A DNA stretch of 64,000 nucleotides from NCBI RefSeq assembly GCF_963678635.1, contig NC_087069.1, positions 35,071,959 through 35,135,958 of the forward strand. The letters run 5' to 3'. Positions 1-10,945 of this stretch are shown piece after piece. How positions within the stretch are numbered: position 1 is the first letter of the stretch; every line of letters starts with the position of its first letter. The DNA comes from Symsagittifera roscoffensis (lineage: Eukaryota; Xenacoelomorpha; Acoela; Convolutidae). The notes below the pieces were generated by a model. The model had not been told where the DNA came from. It ran no database searches and saw nothing but the letters and a program-made list of their open reading frames with translations. The translations under genes and the position numbers were made by a program.

Positions 1-338
1 GAGGAGGAGGGGGTGGGGATTCATCTCAAACAAAAACAACTCGACAGTGACTAAATGTTTTTATCACGGGCGGATAGTGGCGCCGAAGGCTCCGTCACCG
101 AAAATGGATATCTCAAGTTAGTACAAAGGGTGTACCCTTTGGGTCGGCAGGGGGTCGAATCTCTTCTGAGGAATTCGACCCCGTGCCGACCCAGAAGGTC
201 CATTCTTTGTACTATTTTGACGTATCTGTTTTGGTTAACAGACCCTAAAAATTTTCTAAAAGTGCATTCGGCGCCAATATATATTATTTTTTTTTGAGGG
301 GGGGGGGGCGACCTAAAAAAATCCCAGATCCACCCCTG
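1..338. repeat. foldback miniature DNA transposon, right end (hAT-like TIR)
   Basis: The right end reads (minus strand) CAGGGGTGGATCTGGGATTT, almost the same as the left end of another copy at 1401. Inside is a long imperfect inverted repeat: an arm at about 105-162 (TACAAAGGGTGTACC, GGGTCGGCAGGGGGTCGAAT) pairs with about 174-230, and GGCGCCGAA near 79 pairs with TTCGGCGCC near 268. The left end is cut by the window. The CAGGGG terminus is typical of non-autonomous hAT elements; that family placement is inference. No transposase frame is present. It lies in the HPS1 intron upstream of the first visible exon. Confidence 0.55.
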
Positions 339-494
339 GCTTCTATAATCAACTCCTATACAAACTTTATAGATAGATATTACTAATATTTTTTGTTCCT
401 TTTCCAGCAAACGAGAGTTTTTTTCCGAGCAGGGGAGATCCCTCCTATTTACAAAAAAAAAGGTTTAATTTGTTTTGCATACTTTTTGATTTAG

Positions 495-1103
495 AATACA
501 ACAAATGCAACCTTAGTAACAGCTACCAAATTTTCATCACTTGACGAACAGTTTCTCTTCGACGAAACCACTTCAGATTTCAATAACGACACGACTTCAA
601 ATACCGAGCAATCGGCATCGTCGCGGCAAAATACTCGGAAAACCCGATCACGAACTCTTCCTCCAGTATCAGTCGGTTTGAGCTTTGATGAACTTAATCT
701 TAGAGGTCATAAGAACTCAGACGGAAGCGGAAGTGGTGGCAAAATGTCACGAACGGTGACCTTGCTTGACCCTGGAATCCCAGAAACACCTGTCAGAAGT
801 GATCCTCAATTTATAATTCCAGAACCGAAAAGTTCCATCCAAAATGGTGGACCTCGTTCTGACAATGGATCACCGTTGAGTAATGATTATGCAACCGACT
901 ACGTCACAGATATGAGTAATAATTTCGGGTCACCAGGGGGTTCAATGGGTTCGATTCCAGAGGTGGATGACCTTAATGAGTCGTGTGGGACAATGTTTAG
1001 TGAAGCGACGACAACAATCAATGGGGACAACGCAGAAACAGGAGCGTCTCATAGACTTACAAGGGAGGACTTACAATATCTGCCGCTAAGTCCTGTTCTG
1101 ATG
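495..1103 (+). CDS. HPS1: HPS1 homologue, exon 1 of 8 in window (acidic/Ser-rich linker; gene is 5'-partial)
   Basis: HPS1 pairs with HPS4 to form BLOC-3, which activates Rab32/Rab38 by nucleotide exchange and drives biogenesis of lysosome-related organelles. This 203-codon exon follows the acceptor ttgatttag at 494 (an in-frame TAG at 492-494 rules out an earlier start) and ends at ATG|gtcagt, phase 0. It encodes a low-complexity Ser/Asn/Gly/Asp-rich stretch and ends LTREDLQYLPLSPVLM. This corresponds to the disordered linker between longin domains 1 and 2 in the vertebrate protein, which is likewise Ser/Pro rich. The first ~200 residues (longin 1) must lie upstream of the window. The linker alone would not identify the gene; the assignment rests on the later exons, which join in phase. 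A TTG at 678 is not a start. Confidence 0.75.
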
Positions 1104-1400
1104 GTCAGTTTTTTACACTTGTCTCTGAGACTCAAACCTTCAGTTTGTCCAAGCTATTAGTCCTGATTAATTGACTAGCGACAAAATATTTTGTTATGAA
1201 TTGCCGTCATACCGTTCAGATAATCTCCAGAGATATTGCGTGTCCCACGTGTGTGCATGCGCATAGTAAGAAAAAAATTAATTAGGTTTTTAAACTTAAA
1301 ATTAGCTATTTGGAACAATTGGCATTCCGATAACAAAACGGATTAAAATCAATTACTATGAAAATTTGATTAGTAAAAACATAAGCGCATGTATTCACTA

Positions 1401-1789
1401 CAGGGGTGGATCTAGGATTTACTCGGGGGAGGGAGATTTTCAAAAAGTTTCGGAATTTTTGTTGGACGACCAAATTGCTGTAGAGACTATGTTTTGACAG
1501 AGGTTTCTGCACCGGTGGCAATGTTTTGAAAAAATTGGCGAAAAATGTAAGCCATTTTGGACCCTTCTTGTAGAAAATGTTGACCAAAAAATTGTTTTTT
1601 TTTCGGCGCGCGCTCCCCTCTCAAAATTAGTAAATTTTAGCGCCGAAGGCACCTTTAGAAAAATTTTAGGGACAGTCAGTCGAAATTGAATATCTCAAAA
1701 TAGTACAAACAGGGGACCCTTTGGGTCGGCAGGGGGTCTAATCCCTGAGGAAAAGGCGACCGCTCCCCCACCCCCTAAATCTGCTGGTG
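1401..1789 (+). repeat. hAT-like miniature inverted-repeat element
   Basis: The left terminus CAGGGGTGGATCTAGGATTT matches the inverted terminus at 338. The right terminus is decayed (AAATCTGCTGGTG). The flanks ATTCACTA (1393-1400) and ATTCATTG (1790-1797) agree at 6 of 8 bases, which fits an old 8-bp hAT target duplication. The interior (TTCAAAAAGTTT, GGCGCGCGCTCCC, GCGCCGAAGGC, GGGTCGGCAGGGGGTC) recurs in the other copies. It has no coding capacity and accounts for most of this 0.8-kb HPS1 intron (1104-1907). Confidence 0.6.
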
Positions 1790-1907
1790 ATTCATTGGAT
1801 TGTTTGCAAAAAATCGGATTGATAACCAAAAACTCTACACAAAAAATGGAATTGTTTGCAAAAAATTCTGTACAATAAGTGTCCTCATTGATGTTATACT
1901 TTTGCAG

Positions 1908-2006
1908 GCCAATCTTCGCAAACAGAACCATGCGACTCTAGTGAACTGCATGAGCAAGAGTGGAGATGCCAGAATACCCACCAACCTATTCTTCGTACGC
2001 ATTGCA
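1908..2006 (+). CDS. HPS1: HPS1 homologue, exon 2 of 8 (start of longin domain 2)
   Basis: This 33-codon exon lies between the acceptor tttgcag at 1907 and the strong donor GCA|gtaagt at 2007, phase 0 on both sides. It encodes ANLRKQNHATLV to TNLFFVRIA, a small-residue start, a polar loop and a hydrophobic beta strand. In human HPS1 the corresponding part is the stretch ending in the INLVLLTR strand of the second longin domain. The match is of pattern rather than identity. Support comes from phase and from the clearer matches of neighbouring exons. Confidence 0.75.
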
Positions 2007-2266
2007 GTAAGTGTTAAGCAGGTATAGGATGTTAACTAGCATGCTAACTCCAACTTGAAGTTAGATTCCAATATTATACACGCAGCGCTTATCGGTTTAT
2101 ATCGCAATCAGAAGTAATGGGTTTAAGACAATTAAGATCCGCCACCACTCAATCTAAATGGATACAAAATTACAAGAGCTGCTTGTATAATGCTCGAGTA
2201 TGATTAGCTACGAGTTTCAATTTAGAACCAAGTTAACATCCACATCCACTCGGAATTACTTAACCA

Positions 2267-2774
2267 CAGGGACTGATCTAGGATTTTCACAAAATTTTGT
2301 TGACGTTTTTTTTTAGGTTGACGGTTTTTTTTGATGACGGCTTTCTTGACGTTGACGGGTTTTTCGAGCACCCCGAGAACACGATAAAGACTCTATTTTG
2401 AGCAAAATTTTTGTGCCGCAGACCTTGACGAATTTAAGGGGGCTGGGTCCCCCCCTCTGGGATTCGACCCACAGCCGATATCCATTTTTGGCTAACGAAC
2501 CCTAGAAATTTTCAAAAGGAGCCTTTTGGCATCAAAATACAATATTTTTGAGGAGGAGTGTCAAAATTTTCCAAATAGCGGCTAAAAACACCTTTTTTGG
2601 CCTGAGTTTCCACAATTTTGCCTGCGGCGCAAACATTTGGCCGAAAAATAGTCTAATTATTGCTTTGGGAGAACTCGGAAAATCAATTTGATAGACCAAA
2701 GTAAAGGTCGACATAATTTTAGATTTTTTTTTGAAAATTCGACCCTCCTCAAAAAAATGCTAGATCTGCCCCTG
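2267..2774 (+). repeat. hAT-like miniature element, second copy
   Basis: It opens with CAGGGACTGATCTAGGATTTTC and closes with ATGCTAGATCTGCCCCTG, so the termini are inverted repeats of each other and of the copy at 1401. The interior holds the family motifs (GGGTCCCCCCCTCTGGGATTCGACCC, TTTTCAAAAGGAGCC). I see no matching 8-bp flanks. It may be nested in another copy, because family-like interior sequence continues at 2775-2890. Confidence 0.5.
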
Positions 2775-2900
2775 GCCGCAGGCAATTTTTTGAAAAAAAG
2801 TCAGGTAAAAAACTGTTCTTGGGCACTTTTTGGAAAGTTCTGACAGAAAATCGCATTTTTCGGCGCGCAATCCCTTTCAAAATTTTTATATACTGACGCC
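2775..2900 (+). repeat. fragment of the same miniature element family
   Basis: Directly after the previous copy comes GAAAATCGCATTTTTCGGCGCGCAATCCCTTTCAAAATTTTTATATACTGACGCC-like sequence. This parallels the interior of the copies at 1401 (TTTTTTCGGCGCGCGCTCCCCTCTCAAAATTAG) and 39093. No clear terminus is seen. Confidence 0.35.
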
Positions 2901-3084
2901 AATGGTTGAAAATCTGGTTTGGGTTGCATCTACTAGTTTGACCAAGGCTGGGTTTTTGGGACCGTTTCGGATTCGAGCCTCGAGCCCCGGGTACAACGCT
3001 TGTATCCTGAATCCATTGATTGTATCTCCTTGAGCATTAGCGTCCGAGGGTACTAGTTTAGTGTGCTTCAGAATTCTTCTCAAC

Positions 3085-3549
3085 TCACATAAGACGTTGA
3101 CAAAACGACCTGACATCTCCTCTTATAAGCACTGAATATCGCTCTGGATCTAGTCTGCGCCCATTAAAAGCAACACACCTCTCGGTCAAAACATGTGTCT
3201 TCCCCATTTTGTCATCGGCTAAAGTGCAACTTTGCAATACGCGCGCAGGGAATAACTTCTTGTTCTTATCTAAGAAACACACAACGTGTTTCCAAGACAA
3301 GTTACTTGATGAGGCGTTGCGAGCAACCGTGCCTTTTTTCGGTTTTCTAGAAAAATGGGCTCCGAATGGAGAGTAACTCAAACATTGGTGTATCGTCGCC
3401 CTATTACTAAACATGATTTTCTTTAAAGCGCATTTCAGCGCTTTTCTAAGTAGTTGGAAAGAACAAGTCAAAAGTAATTCTCTCACTAAGCGAAGCAGTC
3501 GTTTCACTAATCTTGAGTCCCGATGTTGGCCTACTGGGGCACAAAACAC
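3085..3549 (-). pseudogene. integrase C-terminal fragment of the Ty3/gypsy relic
   Basis: A 154-codon frame whose middle reads TIHQCLSYSPFGAHFSRKPK. In Ty3/gypsy integrases the end of the core domain typically reads A-Y-N-x-T-x-H-x-x-T-G-x-S-P-F-E-L-x-F-G-R-K-P. The SPF and RKP parts are kept, while the catalytic glutamate region upstream is not recognisable. The following ~90 residues (KHVVCFLDKNKKLFPARV and on) would be the integrase tail. No start is implied: this is a chance-open remnant of an older frame. Confidence 0.5.
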
Positions 3550-4904
3550 TTTGATGTTGCTCTTGGTACAAAATACACCAATGGGTTTAGTTACAACCTC
3601 TTCTGATCAATTTTAATCGCCCTCGGCATCGCTTGTAGCGCAATACAATTTTCGAGATTCTAGTTTTTATCTGCACCGACTCAATTTTTGAAAATTTGTC
3701 AAAACACCTGAGCAGATGCTTTTTCATGCCCCACACCGCAGTCACGGGTCCCAGAAAACCTAATGGTTTTTCCTGGTTCGGCTATTGTAACGTATCTAAT
3801 CTGGCTACGTCCCCATCCGAAATGACTATTTTACAATTATTACGGACTTGATGGAATCAGTACAGTTCGTTGCAGTCAATTGTATCTGCTTGTTCACATA
3901 TGACTACAAGAATTAAATGCTATCCACGTTCCTCATCTTAAACGCTCCCCAGTTCCTTTTGTGAATACGCATCATAATCGGGGCTCTCAGCTGTGGCGAT
4001 ATGTGCCGTTGGATGTGCGTACTTTAGCCACATGGTTGTCACAATAAGGGCCAAAACTCTTAATGTCTTCTAATTTCTTTGAATCCAGTGCCTCGACGAT
4101 ACAATTTTGGATTTTTTCCGCCCTGGTAAGAATTGCGGTAAACTGAGCGTCGAAAAATTTTAGCCATTTAAACAAAACTGCCGGAAACATGGCGTACAGG
4201 GTAATGAGAGACTCATCCGAAGGCAGTCTGAGAGATTTGGTATGATGCACGTTAATAGTCAAAAACTCCTGGATTTTTTGCAGTATTTTTTCTCTGAACG
4301 GGAGAATCTTATTTGATTTTTGCTGATCCTTAACGGAATAATCAATTCACAATCGAAAAAACTCTCTTTTCGTCTCTTTTTCAGTACAAACTTTGGTTAA
4401 ATGACCTTTTTGAACGTATCAATTAGTTTCTTTGCTGCATATTCTTTTTGATGACTTAATTTACATTCCGGCTTTGTTCTCACTATTACGTTATTTAACT
4501 TTACCTTCGGCTGATTTTCTTGTCAACGCCGACGGTTTTAGTAGCTGACTCACAGCAGTTGTTTGCGCTACCACGAATATATGGTCACGCTCAGACACTT
4601 TTGGGGCCGTTGGGAGCCTAGAAGTGGGGCCTAGAAGATTAGTCGAAAAAGCCCATGTTCTTCTCTGAGATTTGTTCTTTTTCATAGTCGAGTTGTATCA
4701 ATCTATTTACCCATCTTATCAAACGTGTTTGTATAGTTTTGCATTCTTTTCTTCTAAGGCTAAAAGATCAGTTGTATAGCTATGAGATTCTTTTTTTCCC
4801 GACAATAAGGCTATAAGATCAGTTATGAGTTTAAAGTGGGGCCTAAACCAGTAATTTTGGTAATGGGAAACTGCCCATATCACCGCTAACAAATCTAACT
4901 CTAT

Positions 4905-5335
4905 TTAATTTCTGCTTTGTTGAAAAACCGGGTTTCCGTCCATTGACACAGGTTTCCGATCATTGGTGTGTAATTGTTTTTGGGCCGCCCCTAGAACCTG
5001 TTTTCATGCCTCACAATTTACACGATTGCTTTTATGTACATCTAACTGATGGTTTTCAACGAAGTCGCTATTTTTTTTTCATTTTTGCAAGCGCTGTAAT
5101 ATTTGCATCCTCCATTCGCATCGTGAACATTATTCCTTAAGCCCCTGGTTGGTTCTGTGGTAGCAGGTAGTTTTGGGATAAACCTAATGAATTGGTTAAC
5201 TGATCCAAATAATGATCTAACATTTGTTATATTTTCTTGTTTTTTCATCTTCAGAGTGGATTCGACTCTCCATTGGCACAGCTCCTTCATCAGAGAAATG
5301 AAACCCCAACCAACCACTTTCTTTTGTGGCGGCAT
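4905..5335 (-). pseudogene. reverse transcriptase connection / RNase H fragment
   Basis: The 97-codon frame at 5042-5335 contains NVRSLFGSVNQFIRFIPKL followed by PATTEPTRGL. This matches the usual gypsy pattern V-R-S-F-L-G-x-x-N-Y-x-x-R-F-I-P-x-x-x-x-x-T-E-P-L at the end of RT. An adjacent frame just upstream reads FSDEGAVPMES, as expected for the preceding RT block. Downstream, a shifted frame (4905-5010) reads QVLGAAQKQL and RKPVSM, which is vaguely RNase H-like. At least two frame changes are needed. Confidence 0.55.
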
Positions 5336-6200
5336 TGGTTTTGTCAGGTTTTCTTAACACCTTCATGATACTTGCCAAAGGCGTTCTCCCGAGCCCTGGG
5401 TCGCGTTGAGTATATCATCCAAATCATCCATTCAACTTTTGGTAGGACTCGTTTACCTTTCAATTATATGAAAAATAACGGCTCGTGGGAATGTGTGCTG
5501 CCTTCGCAGTTTTTAGGCGCACCTTGGCTTTACATTAGTTCTTGAACTCTCTCAAAGTACACTTTTTTGCTTACGTTGCACTGGTGAGTATTGGAACTCT
5601 TGAAAATTCTAGTTTCCACTCACTTCCTTCACTGACCGTGACAACTTTTTTCGCTTCCTTTCGATCGATGCCTTGTAGTGGTAAGATTTTTCCCCGTTGA
5701 TATCCATTTGACCGCCCTCGGTGTTTAACAGCGCGGCTCCTTTAGCCACCCAATTTTCGGATTCGATATCAAAACGAATGCACTCAAAAATTCTAATTAA
5801 TTTAACTGCCGCACTATGGAAGATGTTTCGGATCACTTCAGAAACTCTTTTCACTGCAAAAAAAAAGTCCCTTATTTTTAGCTCCTGAATTTTACCCTCT
5901 AAGATGCTTTCCATTGGCCACTGCACATTTTCAGATCCCGTAGCTTTCGGTTTTCAATTGCTGCTCGATCCCACAACGTTCGGGTCGCAAACACTACGAC
6001 TTCTTCTTCATCATGGTCTTCTTCGAATATGCGTATCACATTGGTCTTCAAATGAGTAAATTCGTGTGATCTCGCAATTTGGTTTACCCCTGCTTTCTTA
6101 TACTGTTTCGCAAAGTGTCCACGACGGCCCCTGCAGTTTTTAAAGATACTATTTCTTGCCGTAAAATTCTCTCTGTGGTTTGTTTTTGGCCAAACCCCAA

Positions 6201-8004
6201 ATTTAAGACATTTAACCCCTTGTTGAATTAAATGTCGTTAACTGGTTTCCTTTTAACGTAGTCGGTTTGTTAGTTAATCGTAGGATCTGGCATCCTTGGT
6301 TAAACCTGTTTCTAGTAGTTTTTGGTATCCCACGGCTAAATGGCTCGTATAGCATTTCTCCTCTCTCCCTAACTAACGCAAAACTCTTTGTTATTACGCA
6401 AAGTAAGACAAAGCCACAGTAATGGGACTTTCCAAAGAACAATTTTGAATGCATAATTTCAAACCCGACTTCATAGAGTAAATCATTGCCCGCGTGTCAA
6501 ATCTTCAAGCCGATATTCTTTATAGCTGCTCAAAAAACGAAGAAAACAAGACATTTTTTTCTTTGTCGAAAGCATAATAAAAAGATCTAAGACAAATCAT
6601 TTGAACTTTGATTGAACTAGGCCGCGCGGACAGACTATCCTATAGTCCATGCCGAAAAACTTTTGAATTTTGATTGAGGTTGTAAAACATTTTACTCCTT
6701 TCCTTTGTCAAATTATGCAGCCAGAGGCTTAACCAAGAAGTTAATTACTTTACGTTGACTAAAATTCAAGTAGAGTTCTTGTTAATCGCAGGACACATGC
6801 GCTTTGAGCTCGCAATTAGATACTTGTTGCTATGTTATCATCACTATAAATGCGCCATAACGCCACAAGGACTTTTCTAAACAATTGGCTCTCTGATATT
6901 TTTTGATGTTTAAGGTATTTACTCGGGCGCAGGTTCTCTTTATGAGTTTCAATTTTCAAAATCGAGCTAATGTCAGTGCTCGAACGAAAATGAATAGTCG
7001 AGACTGGGGTTTGGGTCCTACTAGAAACAAATCGAAGCATATACCTAGAGCACGAAAATTTAAATTGACACTTTCAGTCATGAATGAAATAAATGTCGTC
7101 AGCTTTTTAAAATAATTGATCAAGTGATGATGTTCACTAGCTTTCTAACCAAAAATTGGAAATCTTTATTTTGATTATATTCAATTTCTCGATATCATTT
7201 CTTTTCAAAAACAATAAATTTTTTTTAAAAATATCCAAAACAATTGGCAACACTTGCAAAGTTACAATAAACACGTCTCCATTTGTGATATGAGAGCTAT
7301 AAAATTGATAATCAAAATTGTAAAATCTTTCAAATCAAAAAATTTGTAATTCTTGGCTCAGAAACTCAGAATAAAATTAAAAACCAGATGCGTTTTCTTT
7401 AAGAGACTTAAGATTCCTTTTGATCTTCTCGAGGCAATCAAAGCAAAACATCATTCTCTCAACCAGCTTGACTTTACATAGTTTTGGTCAGCAGTACGTT
7501 TTTGCAGAGATATAGTTTTGAAAAAATCACTGGAATTGAAGTTTTACAGATACTTTTGACACCATTTGTACGAATCGACTGTTTGAAATAAATATCATGC
7601 GGAATTGGCAAAATAATGCATAGACACAGTGAAAACGATCTCGGTTTGTGAAACGAGAGCAACATAAAGGATTCTGAAGTGAATGAAACTCATTTTTTTT
7701 TTACAAATATTTGGTAACCACAAGGAGCTGCCAGTTTTCGCTAACACTTGGAAAGGTTGTAAGATTAGGGCTACAGCTAATTAATTAGCCTAACTTTGCC
7801 CTATACTTACCACTATCTCACTAAAGGTTTGAATTATTCTTATCAGCTCAATGTTGAGTCGGATAAAAGTTTTGTTTTGTTCATTTTTGTACACTGGATT
7901 TTTGTTCACTGCCGTATTGACCATTTAATCAATTCAATGTTTGCCTTCAATGTTTTCAGTGGACAAACATTGACTCAAACAATCAAAAAGGCATACTTTT
8001 TTTG
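6201..8004. other. HPS1 intron 2 sequence without recognised features
   Basis: AT-rich intronic DNA. Short frames occur on both strands, but none has recognisable motifs or balanced composition. The left part could hold the unrecognisable gag end or an LTR of the gypsy relic. Confidence 0.5.
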
Positions 8005-8009
8005 ATAGA

Positions 8010-8165
8010 GCACGGTTGAAACACAATTTGCTTAGGTCGAGCTAGGTTGATCTCATTTTTTTTGGTCGAACACGGTCGAAACATATCTTGCTAGGGTTAA
8101 GCACTGTCGAGCACGTTTTTTTTCAGTCGAGCACGGTGGAGCACGGTCGAAGCCTACGAGTTTCG
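8010..8165 (+). repeat. degenerate tandem repeat of a TCGAGCACGGTCGAA-type unit
   Basis: About six to eight variants of (g)gtcgagcacggtcgaa separated by short T-runs and AT-rich filler, for example AGTCGAGCACGGTGGAGCACGGTCGAAG near 8125-8150. It lies 120 bp upstream of an HPS1 exon. Confidence 0.6.
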
Positions 8166-8286
8166 GTCGAGACAGGCAAAAGATAAAGTGAGCACCGCGA
8201 CTTTATGTGGGAAATGAAGGATTAGAGTAGAGATGCAGTTGTGTCAGTATCAACAGTCACTCCCTTAGATATATCTAACTGTTTAG

Positions 8287-8431
8287 GTGCGAGACGTGAT
8301 GCTGATGTTTGCGACAACACACCAGCACCAACAGCTGGCCAGAAGCATCACCAAAATGGTACAGGCACTGGACATCATCCGAGCTAAGGGGGTCATTGTG
8401 GCCATCAATCCACACCAGCTGTCATTACAAG
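8287..8431 (+). CDS. HPS1: HPS1 homologue, exon 3 of 8 (longin domain 2)
   Basis: A 145-nt exon from the acceptor ctgtttag to the donor CAAG|gtgcct. It starts in phase 0 with GTG (Val, not a start codon) and ends with one extra base. It encodes VRDVMLMFATTHQHQQLARS to INPHQLSLQ. In human HPS1 the aligned segment is the [20 protein letters not shown] helix region of longin domain 2. Both have a hydrophobic strand, a small polar turn and an amphipathic helix with conserved leucine spacing. The spare G joins GT at 14990 to make Gly, which confirms the junction. Confidence 0.85.
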
Positions 8432-9065
8432 GTGCCTTTGTTTTTTTTCTTCGAAATTTGCTACCAGTTTTGAGCCTTGAGGAAATGGCAGTAAAATATA
8501 CTAAATCTTGAAAGATATCTTAAGAGAAAACTTGCAAGAAAATATACCCGGGTCGAGATCCCGCTCAAAAACCGCTCAAGATATGAGCGGTTTGAGTGGT
8601 TTTTCAGCAAGATTTGAGCGGTTTGAGCGGTTTGGGCGGTTTGGGCGGTTTTTTTTTGGAAAAACCGCTCAAACCGCTCAAATCTAGCTTAAAAAATCGT
8701 TCAAAAACCGCTCATTTCTTGCGGTGATTTTTGAACGGTTTTTCAAGCAAGATTTGAGCGGTTTTAGAGCGGTTTTTGAGCGGTCTTATAAAGAAAACCG
8801 ATTAAAACCAACAAAAAGGCCTGGAAAGGTAATGTGACCCCGGGTTGACATCCCTAAACCGAAAATGCTTATTTTAAATTTCCCCACACCGAAAAAACTT
8901 ATCATACAATTGCCTGCATCAAATGTATGGAAAAATGCTAATCATACAATTTTCATACAATTTCAAAAAACCATTGAAAAAAGATTCAATCTAGTTTCTC
9001 CGGCTATTTGAACCAAATACAACAGTCTGGTGATAAAAAATAACTACGTTTTATTTTTTTGAAAA

Positions 9066-9120
9066 AAAAAATGGTTATCATACAATTTCCATATATGAAA
9101 ATTGTATGATAACCATTTTT
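9066..9120. repeat. palindrome in duplication copy 1
   Basis: The arms AAAATGGTTATCATACAATTT and AAATTGTATGATAACCATTTT flank a ~10-nt loop (CCATATATGA), a near-perfect hairpin of about 21-24 bp. The same structure recurs in the second copy. Confidence 0.85.
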
Positions 9121-9244
9121 TCATGAAAGGCAAGGTTTTCAGAAATTGTTCAAACTTGTTTATAAACAAATTTAAATTATTTAAGAGTGCTTTTGCTCAA
9201 TTTAAAGGACATTGCTCATCAAAAACGAAAATTTAATTTGAAGC

Positions 9245-9535
9245 TAAAACAACAGTTATCATACAATTTCCATATATGAAAAAAAGCTTGTCTTACAATT
9301 TCCATTTATGATAAAATGCTTATATTACAATTTCCATTTATAAAAAAATGTTTATCCTTCAATTTCCATTTATGAAAAAATGTTTATCCTACAATTTCCA
9401 TGACTGAAAAAAAGTTTTTTCTACAATTTCTATATATGAAAAAACGCTTATCCTTGAGTTTTTTTACAATTTTCTGAGTCTATGAAACTAAAAAGTTGTA
9501 GCATTTTTTCATATATGGAAATTGTAGGATAAGCA
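9245..9535 (+). repeat. minisatellite, ~30-bp unit, copy 1
   Basis: About eight variants of TACAATTTCCATTTATGAAAAAATGCTTATCC in direct order. It ends with an inverted version (CATATATGGAAATTGTAGGATAAGCATT) near 9508-9535, so the block can fold back on itself. Confidence 0.75.
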
Positions 9536-10475
9536 TTTTTGATCAACCCACGCTAAGATGCAGTTGAAATACTATCTACAATTTAAAAAAGATCTTAACT
9601 GTTCTCAAATCAAGCATTATTTTTTTCGATGTCTTGACCAAAAACAATGTGAGCGACTTTTTTCAAATGCTCGAGCAAAATAACCACTGGAAAATATGTA
9701 ATATTTGAGCGGTTTGAGCGGTTTTTTTAGACAATTACGCTCAAAATCTTGCTTCAAAATGAGCGGTTTGAGCGGTTTTTGAACGGTTTTTCTAAAAAAA
9801 ACGCTCAAAAGCCGCGCAAGATTTGAGCGGTTTGAGCGTTTTTTTTAGACAATTACGCTCAAAATCTTGCTTCAAAATGAGCGGTTTGAGCGGTTTTTGA
9901 ACGGTTTATCTAAAAAAACCGCTCAAAAACCGCGCAAGATTTGAACGGTTTTGAGCGGTTTATCTAAAAAAACCGCTCAAAAACATCTCAAAAACCGCGC
10001 AAGATTTGAGCGGTTTGAGTGGTTTTTCAGCAAGATTTGAGCGGTTTGAGCGGTTTGGGCGGTTTGGGCGGTTTTTTTTTGGAAAAACCGCTCAAACCGC
10101 TCAAATCTAGCTTAAAAAACCGTTCAAAAACCGCTCATTTCTTGCGGTGATTTTCGAACGGTTTTTCAAGCAAGATTTGAGCGGTTTTAGAGCGGTTTTT
10201 GAGCGGTCTTATAAAGAAAACCGATTAAAACCAACAAAAAGGCCTGGAAAGGTAATGTGACCCCGGGTTGACATCCCTAAACCGAAAATATTTATTTTAA
10301 ATTTCCCCACACCGAAAAAGCTTATCATACGAATGTATGGAAAAATGCTAATCATACAATTTTCATACAATTTCAAAAAACCATTGAAAAAAGATTCAAT
10401 CTAGTTTCTCCGGCTATTTGAACCAAATACAACAGTCTGGTGATAAAAAAGAACTACGTTTTTTTTTTCTAAAAA

Positions 10476-10530
10476 AAAAATGGTTATCATACAATTTCCA
10501 TATATGAAAATTGTATGATAACCATTTTTT
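10476..10530. repeat. palindrome in duplication copy 2
   Basis: Second copy of the TGGTTATCATACAATTT hairpin, with arms and loop unchanged, at the expected ~1.4-kb offset. Only the homopolymer runs beside it differ. Confidence 0.85.
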
Positions 10531-10654
10531 CATGAAAGGCAAGATTTTCAGAAATTGTTCAAACTTGTTTATAAACAAATTTAAAATATTTAAGAGTGCT
10601 TTTGCTCAATTTAAAGAACATTGCTCATCAAAAACGAAAATTTAATTTGAAGCT

Positions 10655-10945
10655 AAAAAAACAGTTATCATACAATTTCCATATATGAAAAAATGCTTGT
10701 CTTACAATTTCCATTTATGATAAAATGCTTATATTACAATTTCCATTTATAAAAAAATGTTTATCCTTCAATTTCCATTTATGAAAAAATGTTTATCCTA
10801 CAATTTCCATGACTGAAAAAAAGTTTTTTCTACAATTTCTATATATGAAAAAACGCTTATCCTAGAGTTTTTTACAATTTTCTGAGTCTATGAAACTAAA
10901 AAATTGTAGCATTTTTTCATATATGGAAATTGTAGGATAAGCATT
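10655..10945 (+). repeat. minisatellite, ~30-bp unit, copy 2
   Basis: Counterpart of the block at 9245-9535, with the same order of variant units and the same terminal inverted unit. It differs by a few substitutions and A-run length changes. Confidence 0.75.

Larger units (their letters stand above)
3085..6200 (-). mobile_element. decayed Ty3/gypsy retrotransposon relic, no LTRs seen
   Basis: Three minus-strand stretches in the correct retrotransposon order (from high to low coordinates) recall Ty3/gypsy proteins. They are a degenerate zinc-knuckle-like motif GRRGHFAKQY near 6115-6150, an RT thumb/connection motif NVRSLFGSVNQFIRFIPKL near 5205-5260, and an integrase core-end motif SPFGAHFSRKPKKGT near 3330-3375. 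Each is separated from the next by stops and frame changes. I found no flanking LTR pair, so only the body of an old copy is claimed. It lies in HPS1 intron 2, antisense to the gene. Confidence 0.6.

Noticed and set aside
678-1160. Separate gene starting at 678
   Set aside because: The first codon is TTG in the middle of a frame open from an acceptor at 494, and the frame leaves the exon at 1103. The rest to 1160 is intron.
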